Assembly (NCBI RefSeq): GCF_010820665.1 | Contig: NZ_JAAIKC010000001.1 | Location: forward strand, 992,001 to 1,056,000 | Length of the DNA stretch: 64,000 bases | Origin: Paenibacillus sp. SYP-B3998 | GTDB lineage: Bacteria > Bacillota > Bacilli > Paenibacillales > NBRC-103111 | Direction: 5' to 3' | Shown here: positions 9,438-18,303 of the stretch, one piece after another | Position numbering within the stretch: position 1 is the stretch's first letter | Layout of the letters: the number at the start of each line of letters is the position of its first letter | Translations under genes and position numbers: made by a program | Notes under the pieces: model-generated | Seen by the model: the letters and a program-made list of their open reading frames with translations, nothing else | What the model was told of the DNA's origin: nothing | Database searches by the model: none

Positions 9438-10819
9438 TTAGCCGGACGTTGCAACAAATTGCAGACATGCTGGGCAGCGAAGCGAAACAGCTTAATAAAG
9501 AGATTACAATTCAAGGTGTATCAACGGATACGAGAAGTATACAGCAAGGAAGCTTGTTCGTACCTCTAATCGGTGATCATTACGATGGGCATGCTTATGC
9601 AGATGAGGCATATAGCAAGGGAGCCGCAGCTGTGTTATGGCAGGATGACCATCCAAATCCTCCTGAAGGGATGCCGATTATTCGGGTGACGGATACACTT
9701 ACTGCTTTGCAACAGTTAGCCAAGGCTTATCGTAAACAACTGCCTGTTCGCATTGTCGGAATTACTGGCAGCAATGGAAAGACTACAACCAAGGATATGG
9801 TAGCCGCTGTTTTAGGAAGCGCATTTAACGTGCATAAAACAAAGGGGAATTTCAATAATCATATTGGTTTGCCGCTAACCTTGCTTCAACTGGAGGAGAC
9901 TACGCAGTTTGCTGTCTTGGAAATGGGGATGAGTGGTAGAGGCGAGATTGAGCTCTTATCCGATCTAGCCGAGCCAGAGGCCGCTATTATTACAATGATC
10001 GGCGAATCGCACATGCTTCAATTGGGTTCACGCGATGAAATTGCTCGGGCGAAGGCTGAGATCTTAAGCGGTATGCCTAACGGCGGGCTTTTCGTGTATA
10101 ATGGCGACGAGCCGCTCATTGAGCAGGCTTTCGCGGAGCGGACTGTTCCAACAGACCTGCATCGTATCCGATTTGGTGGCGCCGCAGGAAGCAATGATCT
10201 ATACCCCACGAGCATCCGAATGAATGCTGATGGAGCCTACTTCCAAATAAATTCGCCGGGTTACCCGGAATTGTATATTCCTTTGCTTGGTACGCATAAT
10301 GTCGTTAATGCATTAGCAGCTATTGCCATCGGCGAAGCCTTTGGCGTCACGCCGCAGGCCATCGCAGCCGGACTTCGCTCGCTGCAGATGACGAGCATGC
10401 GCATTGAGAAGTTGACGGCAGCCTCGGGGCTGACCGTGCTGAACGATGCGTACAACGCGAGCCCTGCCTCAATGCGAGCCGCCATTGCGCTCACTGAGCA
10501 GCTTAGCGGTTTCGGTCGGAAGTTCCTTGTGCTCGGAGATATGCTTGAGCTTGGCGAGCACGAAGAGCAGTTCCATCGCGAGATCGGCGCGCTGCTCACC
10601 CCCGATCGTGTTGACTATGTCTTCACGTTCGGTCGTCTGGGTTACTTCATCGCGGAGGAAGCCGAGAAGACGTTCTCGCAGTCACACGCGCGCGCTTTCG
10701 ACAACAAGGAGCAGCTGATTGCAGAGCTCACTGCTCTCACAAAAGCGGATGATATCGTGCTTGTGAAGGGCTCTCGCGGCATGCGGCTAGAGCAGGTAGT
10801 GAACGCGTTGCTTGAGTAA
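9428..10819 (+). CDS. murF: UDP-MurNAc-tripeptide:D-Ala-D-Ala ligase
   Basis: MurF, 463 residues, completes the UDP-MurNAc-pentapeptide. N-terminal substrate domain (VSTDTRSI), central ATPase domain with GITGSNGKTTT near residue 113, and C-terminal domain with LNDAYNASPASM. It overlaps murE by 10 nt, implying translational coupling. In B. subtilis murF is elsewhere; here it is inside the cluster, as in many other bacteria. An ATG two codons later is an alternative start. The last ~550 bp are clearly richer in G+C than the first half (about 62% against 35% in sampled 60-base lines). Confidence 0.95.
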   Translation: MPMISRTLQQIADMLGSEAKQLNKEITIQGVSTDTRSIQQGSLFVPLIGDHYDGHAYADEAYSKGAAAVLWQDDHPNPPEGMPIIRVTDTLTALQQLAKAYRKQLPVRIVGITGSNGKTTTKDMVAAVLGSAFNVHKTKGNFNNHIGLPLTLLQLEETTQFAVLEMGMSGRGEIELLSDLAEPEAAIITMIGESHMLQLGSRDEIARAKAEILSGMPNGGLFVYNGDEPLIEQAFAERTVPTDLHRIRFGGAAGSNDLYPTSIRMNADGAYFQINSPGYPELYIPLLGTHNVVNALAAIAIGEAFGVTPQAIAAGLRSLQMTSMRIEKLTAASGLTVLNDAYNASPASMRAAIALTEQLSGFGRKFLVLGDMLELGEHEEQFHREIGALLTPDRVDYVFTFGRLGYFIAEEAEKTFSQSHARAFDNKEQLIAELTALTKADDIVLVKGSRGMRLEQVVNALLE

Positions 10820-10947
10820 CGAGGCCAATATTTCTTTGCGCGAATGTCCTGTACAGCTTCATGTTGAATAGCTTAGGGTGTTTTATAGCAATTGCTAGTC
10901 TCTTTTCCCAGAAAGAAAGGCTCAAAAGACAATAGTGAATAGATCAT

Positions 10948-10970
10948 CGTTATCCTTATATAGGATAACG
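10948..10970 (+). promoter_or_regulatory. Leader hairpin before mraY ribosome site
   Basis: A perfect 9-bp stem (CGTTATCCT with AGGATAACG, 5-nt loop) ends 3 nt before AGGAGG of mraY. The sequence is unrelated to the AGTTTTGC family but the position is the same. Without a T-run it is unlikely to be a terminator. Confidence 0.6.
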
Positions 10971-10986
10971 AGCAGGAGGAACCAAA

Positions 10987-11946
10987 GTGGAAAACGCAAT
11001 TTTATTGACGATGGGCGTTGCCTTCGTATTGGCGCTCATCATGGGACCGCTTTTCATTCCAATCTTAAGAAGAATGAAATTCGGCCAGCAAATACGTACG
11101 GACGGCCCGCAGGGTCACTTGAAGAAGCAAGGAACGCCGACAATGGGGGGCGTCATCATTTTGCTCGCTTTGGCGCTAGCTACGCTCCGTTTTGCGGATA
11201 AAAATATAGATTTATTAATCTTGTTAATAGCTTCCTTAGGCTACGGGCTCGTAGGTTTTCTGGATGATTACATCAAAATTATTTTTAAGCGTTCGTTAGG
11301 GCTTACCGCCAAGCAAAAGCTGTTTGGTCAACTATTGATTTCAGCTATTGTATGCTACTTGCTGATTCAGCAAGGGCACAGTACGGACTTATATATTCCT
11401 TTTGTAGATTTTCATTTCAATCCAGGTTGGTTGTACTTTCCGCTCATGGCGATTCTCATGCTGGGTGCATCGAATGCGGTGAATTTTACGGATGGACTCG
11501 ACGGTTTGCTAGCTGGAACTAGTGCTATTGCTTTTGGCGCATATACGGTTATCGCTATGAACAATACTCAGCCGGAAGCGGCCATATTTTCTGCTGCGAT
11601 GGTTGGAGCTGTACTGGGTTTTCTGGTGTTTAACGCACATCCAGCCAAAGTATTTATGGGTGACACGGGGTCCTTAGGCATTGGCGGAGGACTTGTAGCC
11701 GTTGCTATTTTGACCAAAGCTGAGCTGCTGCTAGCCATTGTTGGTGGTGTATTTCTAATCGAAATTATTTCTGTTGTGATTCAAGTTGTTTCTTTTAAGA
11801 CAAGAGGTAAACGTGTATTTAAAATGAGTCCGATTCATCACCATTTCGAATTGGTGGGGTGGTCAGAGTGGCGCGTTGTCATCACGTTCTGGTCAGTAGG
11901 TCTCGCGCTTGCGGTACTTGGATTATATTTGAATGAGGTGTTGTAG
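10987..11946 (+). CDS. mraY: Phospho-MurNAc-pentapeptide-transferase (MraY)
   Basis: A 319-residue integral membrane enzyme that moves phospho-MurNAc-pentapeptide from UDP to undecaprenyl phosphate, giving lipid I. Family motifs seen: [17 protein letters not shown] near the N-terminus, [26 protein letters not shown] and MSPIHHHFE; the aspartates of the DDY and TDGLDG segments are catalytic or Mg-binding. About ten hydrophobic helices are spread along the chain. The start is GTG, 7 nt after AGGAGG, behind a perfect hairpin. murD follows after 3 nt. Confidence 0.97.
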   Translation: MENAILLTMGVAFVLALIMGPLFIPILRRMKFGQQIRTDGPQGHLKKQGTPTMGGVIILLALALATLRFADKNIDLLILLIASLGYGLVGFLDDYIKIIFKRSLGLTAKQKLFGQLLISAIVCYLLIQQGHSTDLYIPFVDFHFNPGWLYFPLMAILMLGASNAVNFTDGLDGLLAGTSAIAFGAYTVIAMNNTQPEAAIFSAAMVGAVLGFLVFNAHPAKVFMGDTGSLGIGGGLVAVAILTKAELLLAIVGGVFLIEIISVVIQVVSFKTRGKRVFKMSPIHHHFELVGWSEWRVVITFWSVGLALAVLGLYLNEVL

Positions 11947-11949
11947 AGC

Positions 11950-13344
11950 ATGAAACATCCGCGGGATTATCGTGGACTTGAAGTCATTATTTTGGGCTTG
12001 GCTCGGAGCGGTGTCGCTGCGGCTAAGCTTTTTCATCAGCAAGGGGCTATCGTAACGGTCAATGATAAAAAAGAACGGAGCGCATGCCCTGAAGCCGACG
12101 AATTGGAGGCTCTGGGTATTTCTGTTCTTTGTGGCTATCATCCAGACTCCCTTGTGCATACAGGCGTTGCCCTTGTTGTTAAAAATCCTGGGATTCCTTA
12201 TTCGGTGGAGCCACTTCGTAAAGCGGCTGAACTTGGCATTGAGGTCGTAACAGAGGTAGAGGTTGCCTATCAATTCTGTGAAGCGCCGATTATTGGGATC
12301 ACGGGCTCGAATGGTAAGACCACGACCACGACTTTGATTGGTCTTATGCTGGAAGCAGGGGGACTTTTACCTGTTGTTGCGGGTAATATCGGGCGTGCTT
12401 TAACCGAAGCGGCTCCAGAAGTAACCAAAGAAAATTGGATGGTCGTTGAGTTAAGCAGCTTTCAGTTGAAAGGAACGATTGCTTTCCGCCCTCGTATAGG
12501 CTGTTTATTAAATCTGTATGAAACCCATCTGGATTACCACGGAACGATGGATGATTATATTGCATCTAAAGTGAAGCTGTTCGAGAATCAAACGGAAGAC
12601 GACACCGCGATTGTGAATTGGGATGATCCCGTGTGTCAATCTATCATCCCTACCCTACGCGCTAAACGGATGCCATTTTCTATGAGAGAGGCGTTACCTT
12701 ACGGCGTTTATTTGGATGCAGCGACAGAGGCGTTGGTTTATGCCGATGGTCGAAGTCATATCCATCCGATACTACCCGCCAAAGAAATGGGGATTCCGGG
12801 CAGCTTCAATATCGAGAATGCGTTAGCAGCGGCAGCAGCGGCTATTACAGCTGGTGTTAAGCTAAGTGTGATTGCTGGCGTACTTAAAAGTTTTCAAGGC
12901 GTAGAGCACCGTTTGGAGTTCGTTAGAGAGCTTGAGGGCGTAACGTTCTATAACAACTCTAAAGCGACGAATTCTGCAGCCTCCATTAAATCAATTGAAG
13001 CCTTCGAGCAAAGTATTATACTTATCGCCGGCGGATTGGACCGTGGATCCGATTATACGGAACTGATGCCGATTTTCCAAGAGCGCATTAAAGGAATTGT
13101 TACCTTAGGTCAAACGAAGGAGAAGATCAATCATATTGCTGGACTGGCAGGGATTAGCCGTCTGGAAACCGTCGATACTGCTAAGGACGCAGCGGACGCG
13201 GTTGCCCAAGCCGTTAAGCTCGCCTGGCAAATGAGTGAAGCTGGAGATATCATCCTCCTCTCTCCGGCTTGTGCGAGTTGGGATATGTTTCCTTCCTATG
13301 AGGAGAGGGGACGCATGTTTAAGGAGTCCGTGCATAACCTTTAA
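11950..13344 (+). CDS. murD: UDP-MurNAc-L-alanine:D-glutamate ligase
   Basis: MurD, 464 residues, adds D-glutamate to UDP-MurNAc-L-Ala with ATP. The N-terminal Rossmann-like domain (VIILGLARSGVAAAKL) binds the UDP-sugar; GITGSNGKTTTT is the P-loop; YNNSKATN and PACASWD mark the C-terminal domain. The ATG is 3 nt after the mraY stop with only a weak ribosome site, so it probably relies on coupling. The gene order mraY-murD-spoVE/ftsW-murG is the classic one. Confidence 0.97.
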   Translation: MKHPRDYRGLEVIILGLARSGVAAAKLFHQQGAIVTVNDKKERSACPEADELEALGISVLCGYHPDSLVHTGVALVVKNPGIPYSVEPLRKAAELGIEVVTEVEVAYQFCEAPIIGITGSNGKTTTTTLIGLMLEAGGLLPVVAGNIGRALTEAAPEVTKENWMVVELSSFQLKGTIAFRPRIGCLLNLYETHLDYHGTMDDYIASKVKLFENQTEDDTAIVNWDDPVCQSIIPTLRAKRMPFSMREALPYGVYLDAATEALVYADGRSHIHPILPAKEMGIPGSFNIENALAAAAAAITAGVKLSVIAGVLKSFQGVEHRLEFVRELEGVTFYNNSKATNSAASIKSIEAFEQSIILIAGGLDRGSDYTELMPIFQERIKGIVTLGQTKEKINHIAGLAGISRLETVDTAKDAADAVAQAVKLAWQMSEAGDIILLSPACASWDMFPSYEERGRMFKESVHNL

Positions 13345-13400
13345 GTAGGGCCTATCCATGTTCTGCGGATGAGCCCACAACACGTAAAGAGGTGTTTGTT

Positions 13401-14498
13401 ATGGGTAAAACACGTTCCGCTCCGGACATTTGGATGATCATTCCGACTTTATTGCTTTTGACTATCGGCGTTATTATGGTGTACAGTGCAAGTGCGGTTC
13501 TTGCTTTTCATGAATTTGGCGATTCACTCTATTATTTGAAACGGCAGCTTTTATTTGCAGTTCTCGGGGTTATCGCCATGTTTTTCACGATGAATGTAGA
13601 CTATTTAGTATGGAAAAAATACGCGCGCATCGCACTTTTCATTTGCTTGGGCATGCTGGTAATCGTATTAATCCCAGGTATTGGGGTTGTACGGGGGGGC
13701 GCTCGCAGTTGGTTAGGGCTTGGCGCTTTTGGTATTCAACCATCTGAATTTATGAAGATAGGTATGATTCTTTATTTAGCTAAAATGTTGTCCGAGCAGC
13801 AAGCGAAAATTACGCTGTTTGTGAAGGGGCTTATGCCGCCACTTGGTATCATGGGATTGGCTTTTGGACTCATTATGCTCCAGCCGGATCTTGGGACGGG
13901 CGCAGTGCTTGTTGGAGCCTCGCTGCTTATTATTTATACATCTGGGGCGAGATTGCTTCATCTCTCCTATCTAGGTATGATAGGGGTTGCGGGTTTTGTA
14001 GGGCTTGTGATTGCGGCCCCTTATCGATTGCAGCGGATAACTGCTTTTATGGATCCATGGCAGGATCCGCTTGGCGCTGGCTATCAGTCGATACAATCGC
14101 TTTATGCGATCGGACCGGGAGGGTTAGTTGGACTTGGACTGGGCATGAGTCGTCAGAAGTACAGCTACTTGCCAGAGCCGCAAACTGACTTTATTTTCTC
14201 AATTATCGCGGAAGAACTTGGTTTTATTGGTGGTACACTTGTGCTCCTGCTCTTTACGATTCTTGTTTGGAGAGGTATGCGAGTGGCTATTACAGCTCCA
14301 GATACGTTTGCTAGTTTGATTGCTGTTGGTATTATTGGTATGATCGCTGTTCAGGTCATCATTAATATCGGCGTTGTTATCGGGATGTTTCCGGTAACTG
14401 GTATTACCTTACCGCTTATAAGTGCAGGAGGATCGTCATTGACGCTGATGCTGTCATCGATCGGCATCCTGCTCAATATATCCCGCTATTCGAGGTGA
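13401..14498 (+). CDS. spoVE: SEDS peptidoglycan polymerase SpoVE/FtsW
   Basis: A 365-residue SEDS-family membrane protein with about ten transmembrane helices. It polymerises lipid II into glycan strands together with a class B PBP. Motifs seen: VYSAS near residue 25, GGARSWL, QPSEFMK, QPDLGT, GAGYQSIQSLYAIGPGG, and EPQTDFIFSIIAEELGF. Position between murD and murG and length match SpoVE of Bacillus (366 residues), but FtsW and SpoVE cannot be separated safely by sequence alone. The ATG after AGAGGTG is chosen; the track's earlier GTG lies inside that ribosome site. Confidence 0.88.
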   Translation: MGKTRSAPDIWMIIPTLLLLTIGVIMVYSASAVLAFHEFGDSLYYLKRQLLFAVLGVIAMFFTMNVDYLVWKKYARIALFICLGMLVIVLIPGIGVVRGGARSWLGLGAFGIQPSEFMKIGMILYLAKMLSEQQAKITLFVKGLMPPLGIMGLAFGLIMLQPDLGTGAVLVGASLLIIYTSGARLLHLSYLGMIGVAGFVGLVIAAPYRLQRITAFMDPWQDPLGAGYQSIQSLYAIGPGGLVGLGLGMSRQKYSYLPEPQTDFIFSIIAEELGFIGGTLVLLLFTILVWRGMRVAITAPDTFASLIAVGIIGMIAVQVIINIGVVIGMFPVTGITLPLISAGGSSLTLMLSSIGILLNISRYSR

Positions 14499-14504
14499 CA
14501 GGGA

Positions 14505-15575
14505 ATGAAAACAATCGTTTTTACTGGCGGAGGCTCCGCTGGACACGTCACGCCTAATATTGCGTTGATGCACAAGCTCCAGCAGATGGGCTGGGAGATT
14601 CGCTATATTGGCTCAGCCACAGGAATTGAGAAAGAAATTATCGAGCGCGAAGGCGTTTCATTTCATCCGATTTCTTCCGGGAAATTGCGAAGATATTTTG
14701 ATCTCAAAAATTTCAAAGATCCTTTTAGAGTTATCAAAGGCGTTTATGAATCTTATAGATTGCTGCGTCGCTTGAAGCCCGCCATCGTCTTTTCGAAAGG
14801 CGGGTTCGTTTCTGTCCCAGTCGTTTTAGGAAGTCGGATGAATAGGATTCCGGTTATCATTCATGAGTCGGATATAACCCCGGGGCTTGCCAACAAAATA
14901 TCCATTCCTTTTGCCACCAAAGTTTGTGTGACGTTCCCCGAGTCGATGCAGCATGTCCAAGAACCAAAGGCTGTGCTTACTGGATTGCCGATTCGGGATC
15001 AAATTAAAAGTGGTAAGGCAACTAAGGGCTACCAACTTTGCGATTTTCATACACAGAAACCTGTTGTGTTAATTATGGGAGGGAGTTTGGGCTCTCAAGC
15101 GATTAACCAGGCGGTCAGAGGCAACCTAGAGCGGTTGTTAGAGCAGTTCCAGATTGTCCATTTATGTGGCAAAGGAAACATCTTACCCGCGTTATCAGGT
15201 AAAAGAGGATATAAACAATTTGAATATTTAAATGATGAGTTGCCCGACGTGTTGGCGATGTCAGAGCTAATTATTTCCCGGGCGGGCGCGACTTCCATTT
15301 ATGAGTTTTTAGTTTTGGAAAAACCGATGCTCCTTATACCATTATCTCTGCAAGCAAGTAGAGGAGACCAAATTTTGAATGCAACATCGTTTCAAAAAGC
15401 CGGTTATGCTGATGTACTGCCCGAAGAAAATCTAACCGCAGATACGCTTGCAGATAAGGTGGAAGCTCTTCATGCCAATCGTGAGGCATTCAAGAGGGCA
15501 ATGGCTTCTCGCAACGAATCTGATGCCGTGGCATCCATTATTAAACTGATTGAAACCTATAGCTTATCGTCTTGA
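14505..15575 (+). CDS. murG: Lipid II synthase MurG (GlcNAc transferase)
   Basis: MurG, 356 residues, a GT-B glycosyltransferase on the inner membrane face that adds GlcNAc to lipid I. The two glycine-rich loops are present (GGGSAGHVTPN at the start, MGGSLGSQAIN in the second domain) together with IIHESDITPGLANK and the C-domain SRAGATSIYEFL that binds UDP-GlcNAc. It begins 6 nt after the spoVE stop. A 200-nt gap follows before murB. Confidence 0.97.
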   Translation: MKTIVFTGGGSAGHVTPNIALMHKLQQMGWEIRYIGSATGIEKEIIEREGVSFHPISSGKLRRYFDLKNFKDPFRVIKGVYESYRLLRRLKPAIVFSKGGFVSVPVVLGSRMNRIPVIIHESDITPGLANKISIPFATKVCVTFPESMQHVQEPKAVLTGLPIRDQIKSGKATKGYQLCDFHTQKPVVLIMGGSLGSQAINQAVRGNLERLLEQFQIVHLCGKGNILPALSGKRGYKQFEYLNDELPDVLAMSELIISRAGATSIYEFLVLEKPMLLIPLSLQASRGDQILNATSFQKAGYADVLPEENLTADTLADKVEALHANREAFKRAMASRNESDAVASIIKLIETYSLSS

Positions 15576-15590
15576 TTTCATGAATGCGTA

Positions 15591-15653
15591 TAGGCGATTG
15601 TCACACTCTTTCCGATTTTACATAAACTACACTATAACCGTGACAGACACCTA
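15591..15653 (+). promoter_or_regulatory. Candidate internal promoter with inverted repeat before murB
   Basis: TTGTCA, a 17-nt spacer and CATAAA form a possible SigA-type promoter; CATAAACT also resembles a SigE -10. An imperfect inverted repeat (TAGG..TGTCAC with GTGACA..CCTA, 11 of 14 positions paired) brackets it. This 201-nt gap is one of the larger ones in the cluster and holds no gene. Confidence 0.35.
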
Positions 15654-15776
15654 AGGCTCTATACGTTGCAAAGCGCCGACAACCGCAGCTCGTATCGTAT
15701 AGATGGAAGGACAGAGCGAATGACTTTGCTTTAAGCGTCTCGATTCCGCCCGAAGTTCTGTGAAGGAGGTTTTCCC

Positions 15777-16682
15777 ATGCAGCAATTAATATCCGACTTA
15801 CAGGCAGCCAATATTGGAGACATTCGAATTCATGAACGACTTGCTCCTTACACGACGTGGAAAATCGGTGGTCCTGCTGATGTCCTTGTCATTTCCCATG
15901 AAAAAGAACAGCTGAGCACACTCATTCGAATGCTTTATGAACGTGGCGTTCCATGGACAATTATTGGACGTGGCTCGAATTTACTGGTCAGCGATAAGGG
16001 AATACGAGGCGTTGTCATCAAGCTTGGGTCAGCATTAGAATCACTTCGCTTTGATGGTGCGACTGTGTACGCAGGAGGATCCTATTCGTTCATTAAATTG
16101 TCTGTATTAGCAGCCAAAGAAGGATTGACCGGACTGGAGTTTGCTTCTGGCATACCTGGTTCGGTGGGGGGCGCCGTCTACATGAATGCAGGGGCTCACG
16201 GGTCCGATGTGTCACGCATACTCAAGCAGGCTGAAGTCATCCTGGATACAGGGGAATTGGTTATTATGCAGACGGAGGACTTGCAATATGCTTATCGGCA
16301 TTCAATCCTGCATACGTTGCCCGGAATCGTAACGGAAGCTGTTTTTGATCTGCAGGTTGGCGAACGCAAGGAGATCGCTGGGGCCATGGCAGCTTATCGC
16401 GATCGACGTCTTCGCACTCAACCGCTTCAATTAGCTTGCGCAGGTAGTGTATTTCGCAACCCCGTAGGGGAATTTGCGGCAAAGCTTATCGAAGAAGCTG
16501 GTCTGAAAGGCAAACGTGTCGGCGGAGCCGAAATCTCTCCTCTGCACGCCAATTTCATTGTTAATACCGGGAATGCTACAGCCGAGGACGTTCTCACTCT
16601 TATCCAGGAGGTTAAGCGAATCGTACAGGATCAGTACGGAATTTCGCTTGTACCTGAGGTTTTGGTCATGGGTGAGAGGTAA
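15777..16682 (+). CDS. murB: UDP-N-acetylenolpyruvoylglucosamine reductase
   Basis: MurB, 301 residues, an FAD enzyme that reduces UDP-GlcNAc-enolpyruvate to UDP-MurNAc with NADPH. The FAD-binding region shows the family motifs TTWKIGGPAD, IIGRGSNLLVSD and the glycine-rich segment from GLEFASGIPGSVGGAVYMN; ACAGSVFRNP carries the catalytic serine and EISPLHANFIVN is the C-terminal hallmark. Length and the motif after SVFRNP indicate the type IIa form of Gram-positives. ATG follows GAAGGAGG at a normal distance. murA follows after 15 nt. Confidence 0.96.
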   Translation: MQQLISDLQAANIGDIRIHERLAPYTTWKIGGPADVLVISHEKEQLSTLIRMLYERGVPWTIIGRGSNLLVSDKGIRGVVIKLGSALESLRFDGATVYAGGSYSFIKLSVLAAKEGLTGLEFASGIPGSVGGAVYMNAGAHGSDVSRILKQAEVILDTGELVIMQTEDLQYAYRHSILHTLPGIVTEAVFDLQVGERKEIAGAMAAYRDRRLRTQPLQLACAGSVFRNPVGEFAAKLIEEAGLKGKRVGGAEISPLHANFIVNTGNATAEDVLTLIQEVKRIVQDQYGISLVPEVLVMGER

Positions 16683-16697
16683 ATCGGAGGTGGAATT

Positions 16698-17966
16698 TTG
16701 GAGAAGCTCGTTATCGAAGGTGGAAGACCTCTCTCGGGAGCCATCCAGATACACGGCGCGAAAAACGCCGCATTACCTATTTTAGCAGCCTGCATCCTGG
16801 CTAACGGCACACACACTTTGCATAATGTTCCAAGTCTGCTCGATATCGATACCATGCTGCGGATTCTCCGTTCACTAGGATGTCAAGCAGAACAGCAAGG
16901 TGATACCGTATCTATCACAACTTCCACAGCTCATTCCTCCCATATCCCAGAAGAATTGATGGGGCAGATGCGTTCCTCCATCTTTTTAATGGGTCCGCTA
17001 CTTGCCAGATTCGGCAGTGTTACCGTGTATCAACCGGGTGGTTGTGCAATTGGTGAACGTAAAATCGACTTGCACCTCAAAGGGCTGGAAGCGCTTGGAG
17101 CCCATATTGAGGAAACTGCAAACAAAATCGTTTGCACCGCCGATTCCTTGCAAGGGAGCGAGATTGTTCTCGATTTTCCAAGTGTAGGAGCCACAGAAAA
17201 TATTATGATGGCTGCTGTTAAAGCGGAAGGAATTACCACGATTTACAATGCCGCCCGTGAGCCTGAAATTCAGGATTTGCAAAATTTCTTGAATACGATG
17301 GGTGCCGATGTTATCGGAGCAGGGACAGATACCATTACGATTCGTGGAGTCAAAACACTGTCGCCTAGTACGTATCGCATTATTCCTGATCGTATCGTTG
17401 CGGGTACATTCCTAGTGGCAGCCGCCGCAACAAGAGGCAATGTTACTTTAGAAAAGGTAAACCCTGCACACCTTACTTCGGTTATCCACGTCTTAAAGCG
17501 TGCAGGTGTTCAAATCTCAGCGAGCGGTGATATAATACAGGTGAGCTGTTTGGCACGTCCGAAGGCAGTTGAACGTATCGTTACCTCGCCTCATCCGGCA
17601 TTTCCGACGGATCTTCAATCTCAGATTATGGTTTTGCTTTCTATGGCAGATGGACTAAGCGTGATGAAAGAAACGATATTTGAAGGTAGATTCAAGCATG
17701 TAGATGAATTGTCCCGTATGGGTGCGGATATCCGTGTTGATCTAAGTTCGGCCTTCATAAGAGGCGTACCTAGGCTGTATGGAGCAACTGTTGAAGCAAC
17801 TGACTTGCGAGCTGGTGCAGCACTAGTTATAGCTGGTTTAGCTGCACATGGCACTACAATTGTTGAACAGATTCATCATATTGATAGAGGTTATGATAGA
17901 ATTGAACATATGTTATCTCGACTGGGTGCCTCCGTACACCGCCAGGCGCCTGTTCCAAGTGAGTAA
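16698..17966 (+). CDS. murA: UDP-GlcNAc 1-carboxyvinyltransferase
   Basis: MurA, 422 residues, transfers enolpyruvate from PEP to UDP-GlcNAc, the first committed wall step and the target of fosfomycin. The N-terminal IHGAKNAALPILAA and the loop PGGCAIGERKIDLHL with the catalytic cysteine are intact, so it should be fosfomycin-sensitive type. The start is TTG, placed after CGGAGGTGG at 7 nt. Lying next to murB in the division cluster differs from B. subtilis, where murAA is elsewhere. A strong terminator follows. Confidence 0.95.
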   Translation: MEKLVIEGGRPLSGAIQIHGAKNAALPILAACILANGTHTLHNVPSLLDIDTMLRILRSLGCQAEQQGDTVSITTSTAHSSHIPEELMGQMRSSIFLMGPLLARFGSVTVYQPGGCAIGERKIDLHLKGLEALGAHIEETANKIVCTADSLQGSEIVLDFPSVGATENIMMAAVKAEGITTIYNAAREPEIQDLQNFLNTMGADVIGAGTDTITIRGVKTLSPSTYRIIPDRIVAGTFLVAAAATRGNVTLEKVNPAHLTSVIHVLKRAGVQISASGDIIQVSCLARPKAVERIVTSPHPAFPTDLQSQIMVLLSMADGLSVMKETIFEGRFKHVDELSRMGADIRVDLSSAFIRGVPRLYGATVEATDLRAGAALVIAGLAAHGTTIVEQIHHIDRGYDRIEHMLSRLGASVHRQAPVPSE

Positions 17967-17986
17967 TACGTACGATTGTCCTCCGC

Positions 17987-18031
17987 GCATCCCTTCCTGC
18001 TGGCAGGAGGGGATGCACGGTTTTGCTTTTT
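17987..18031 (+). terminator. Terminator after murA
   Basis: A 14-bp stem (GCATCCCTTCCTGC with GCAGGAGGGGATGC, one G-U pair) with a tight loop is followed by GGTTTTGCTTTTTTT. It separates murB-murA from divIB. Confidence 0.85.
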
Positions 18032-18134
18032 TTAGTAGACGTATAATGAATGCACAGAAAGAGATTCTGTTTTGTTTATAAGAAGGCCAAAAAATAAAAT
18101 ATAACTGGCAGTATTTATTTATGCAGGTGAATAG

Positions 18135-18285
18135 GGTACGAAGCACGAATTTTCATATATGTGCTTACGATTCAAATTTGCTTGGAAAACACTTATTGCT
18201 TTGCTAGTATTCACAAACTCAGCTAAGTCTTACGATGCAAGTTTGTTCAAGTTAAGCCAGTGATGCTTAACGAATTCTCACAAAC
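18135..18285 (+). repeat. Degenerate leader-hairpin copies in the divIB upstream gap
   Basis: The 337-nt gap before divIB holds the murA terminator and then AT-rich sequence with several pieces of the recurrent leader element: TACGAAGCAC paired with GTGCTTACGA, then CTTACGATGCAAGTTTG. The GTTTTGC-type stem itself is decayed here. I see no gene and no convincing promoter in this gap. Confidence 0.35.
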
Positions 18286-18303
18286 ACTTAGGTGGTGCCC
18301 ATT

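Noticed and set aside
18292..18303. GTG codons as start of divIB
   Set aside because: They form part of the AGGTGG ribosome site that serves the TTG at 18304.
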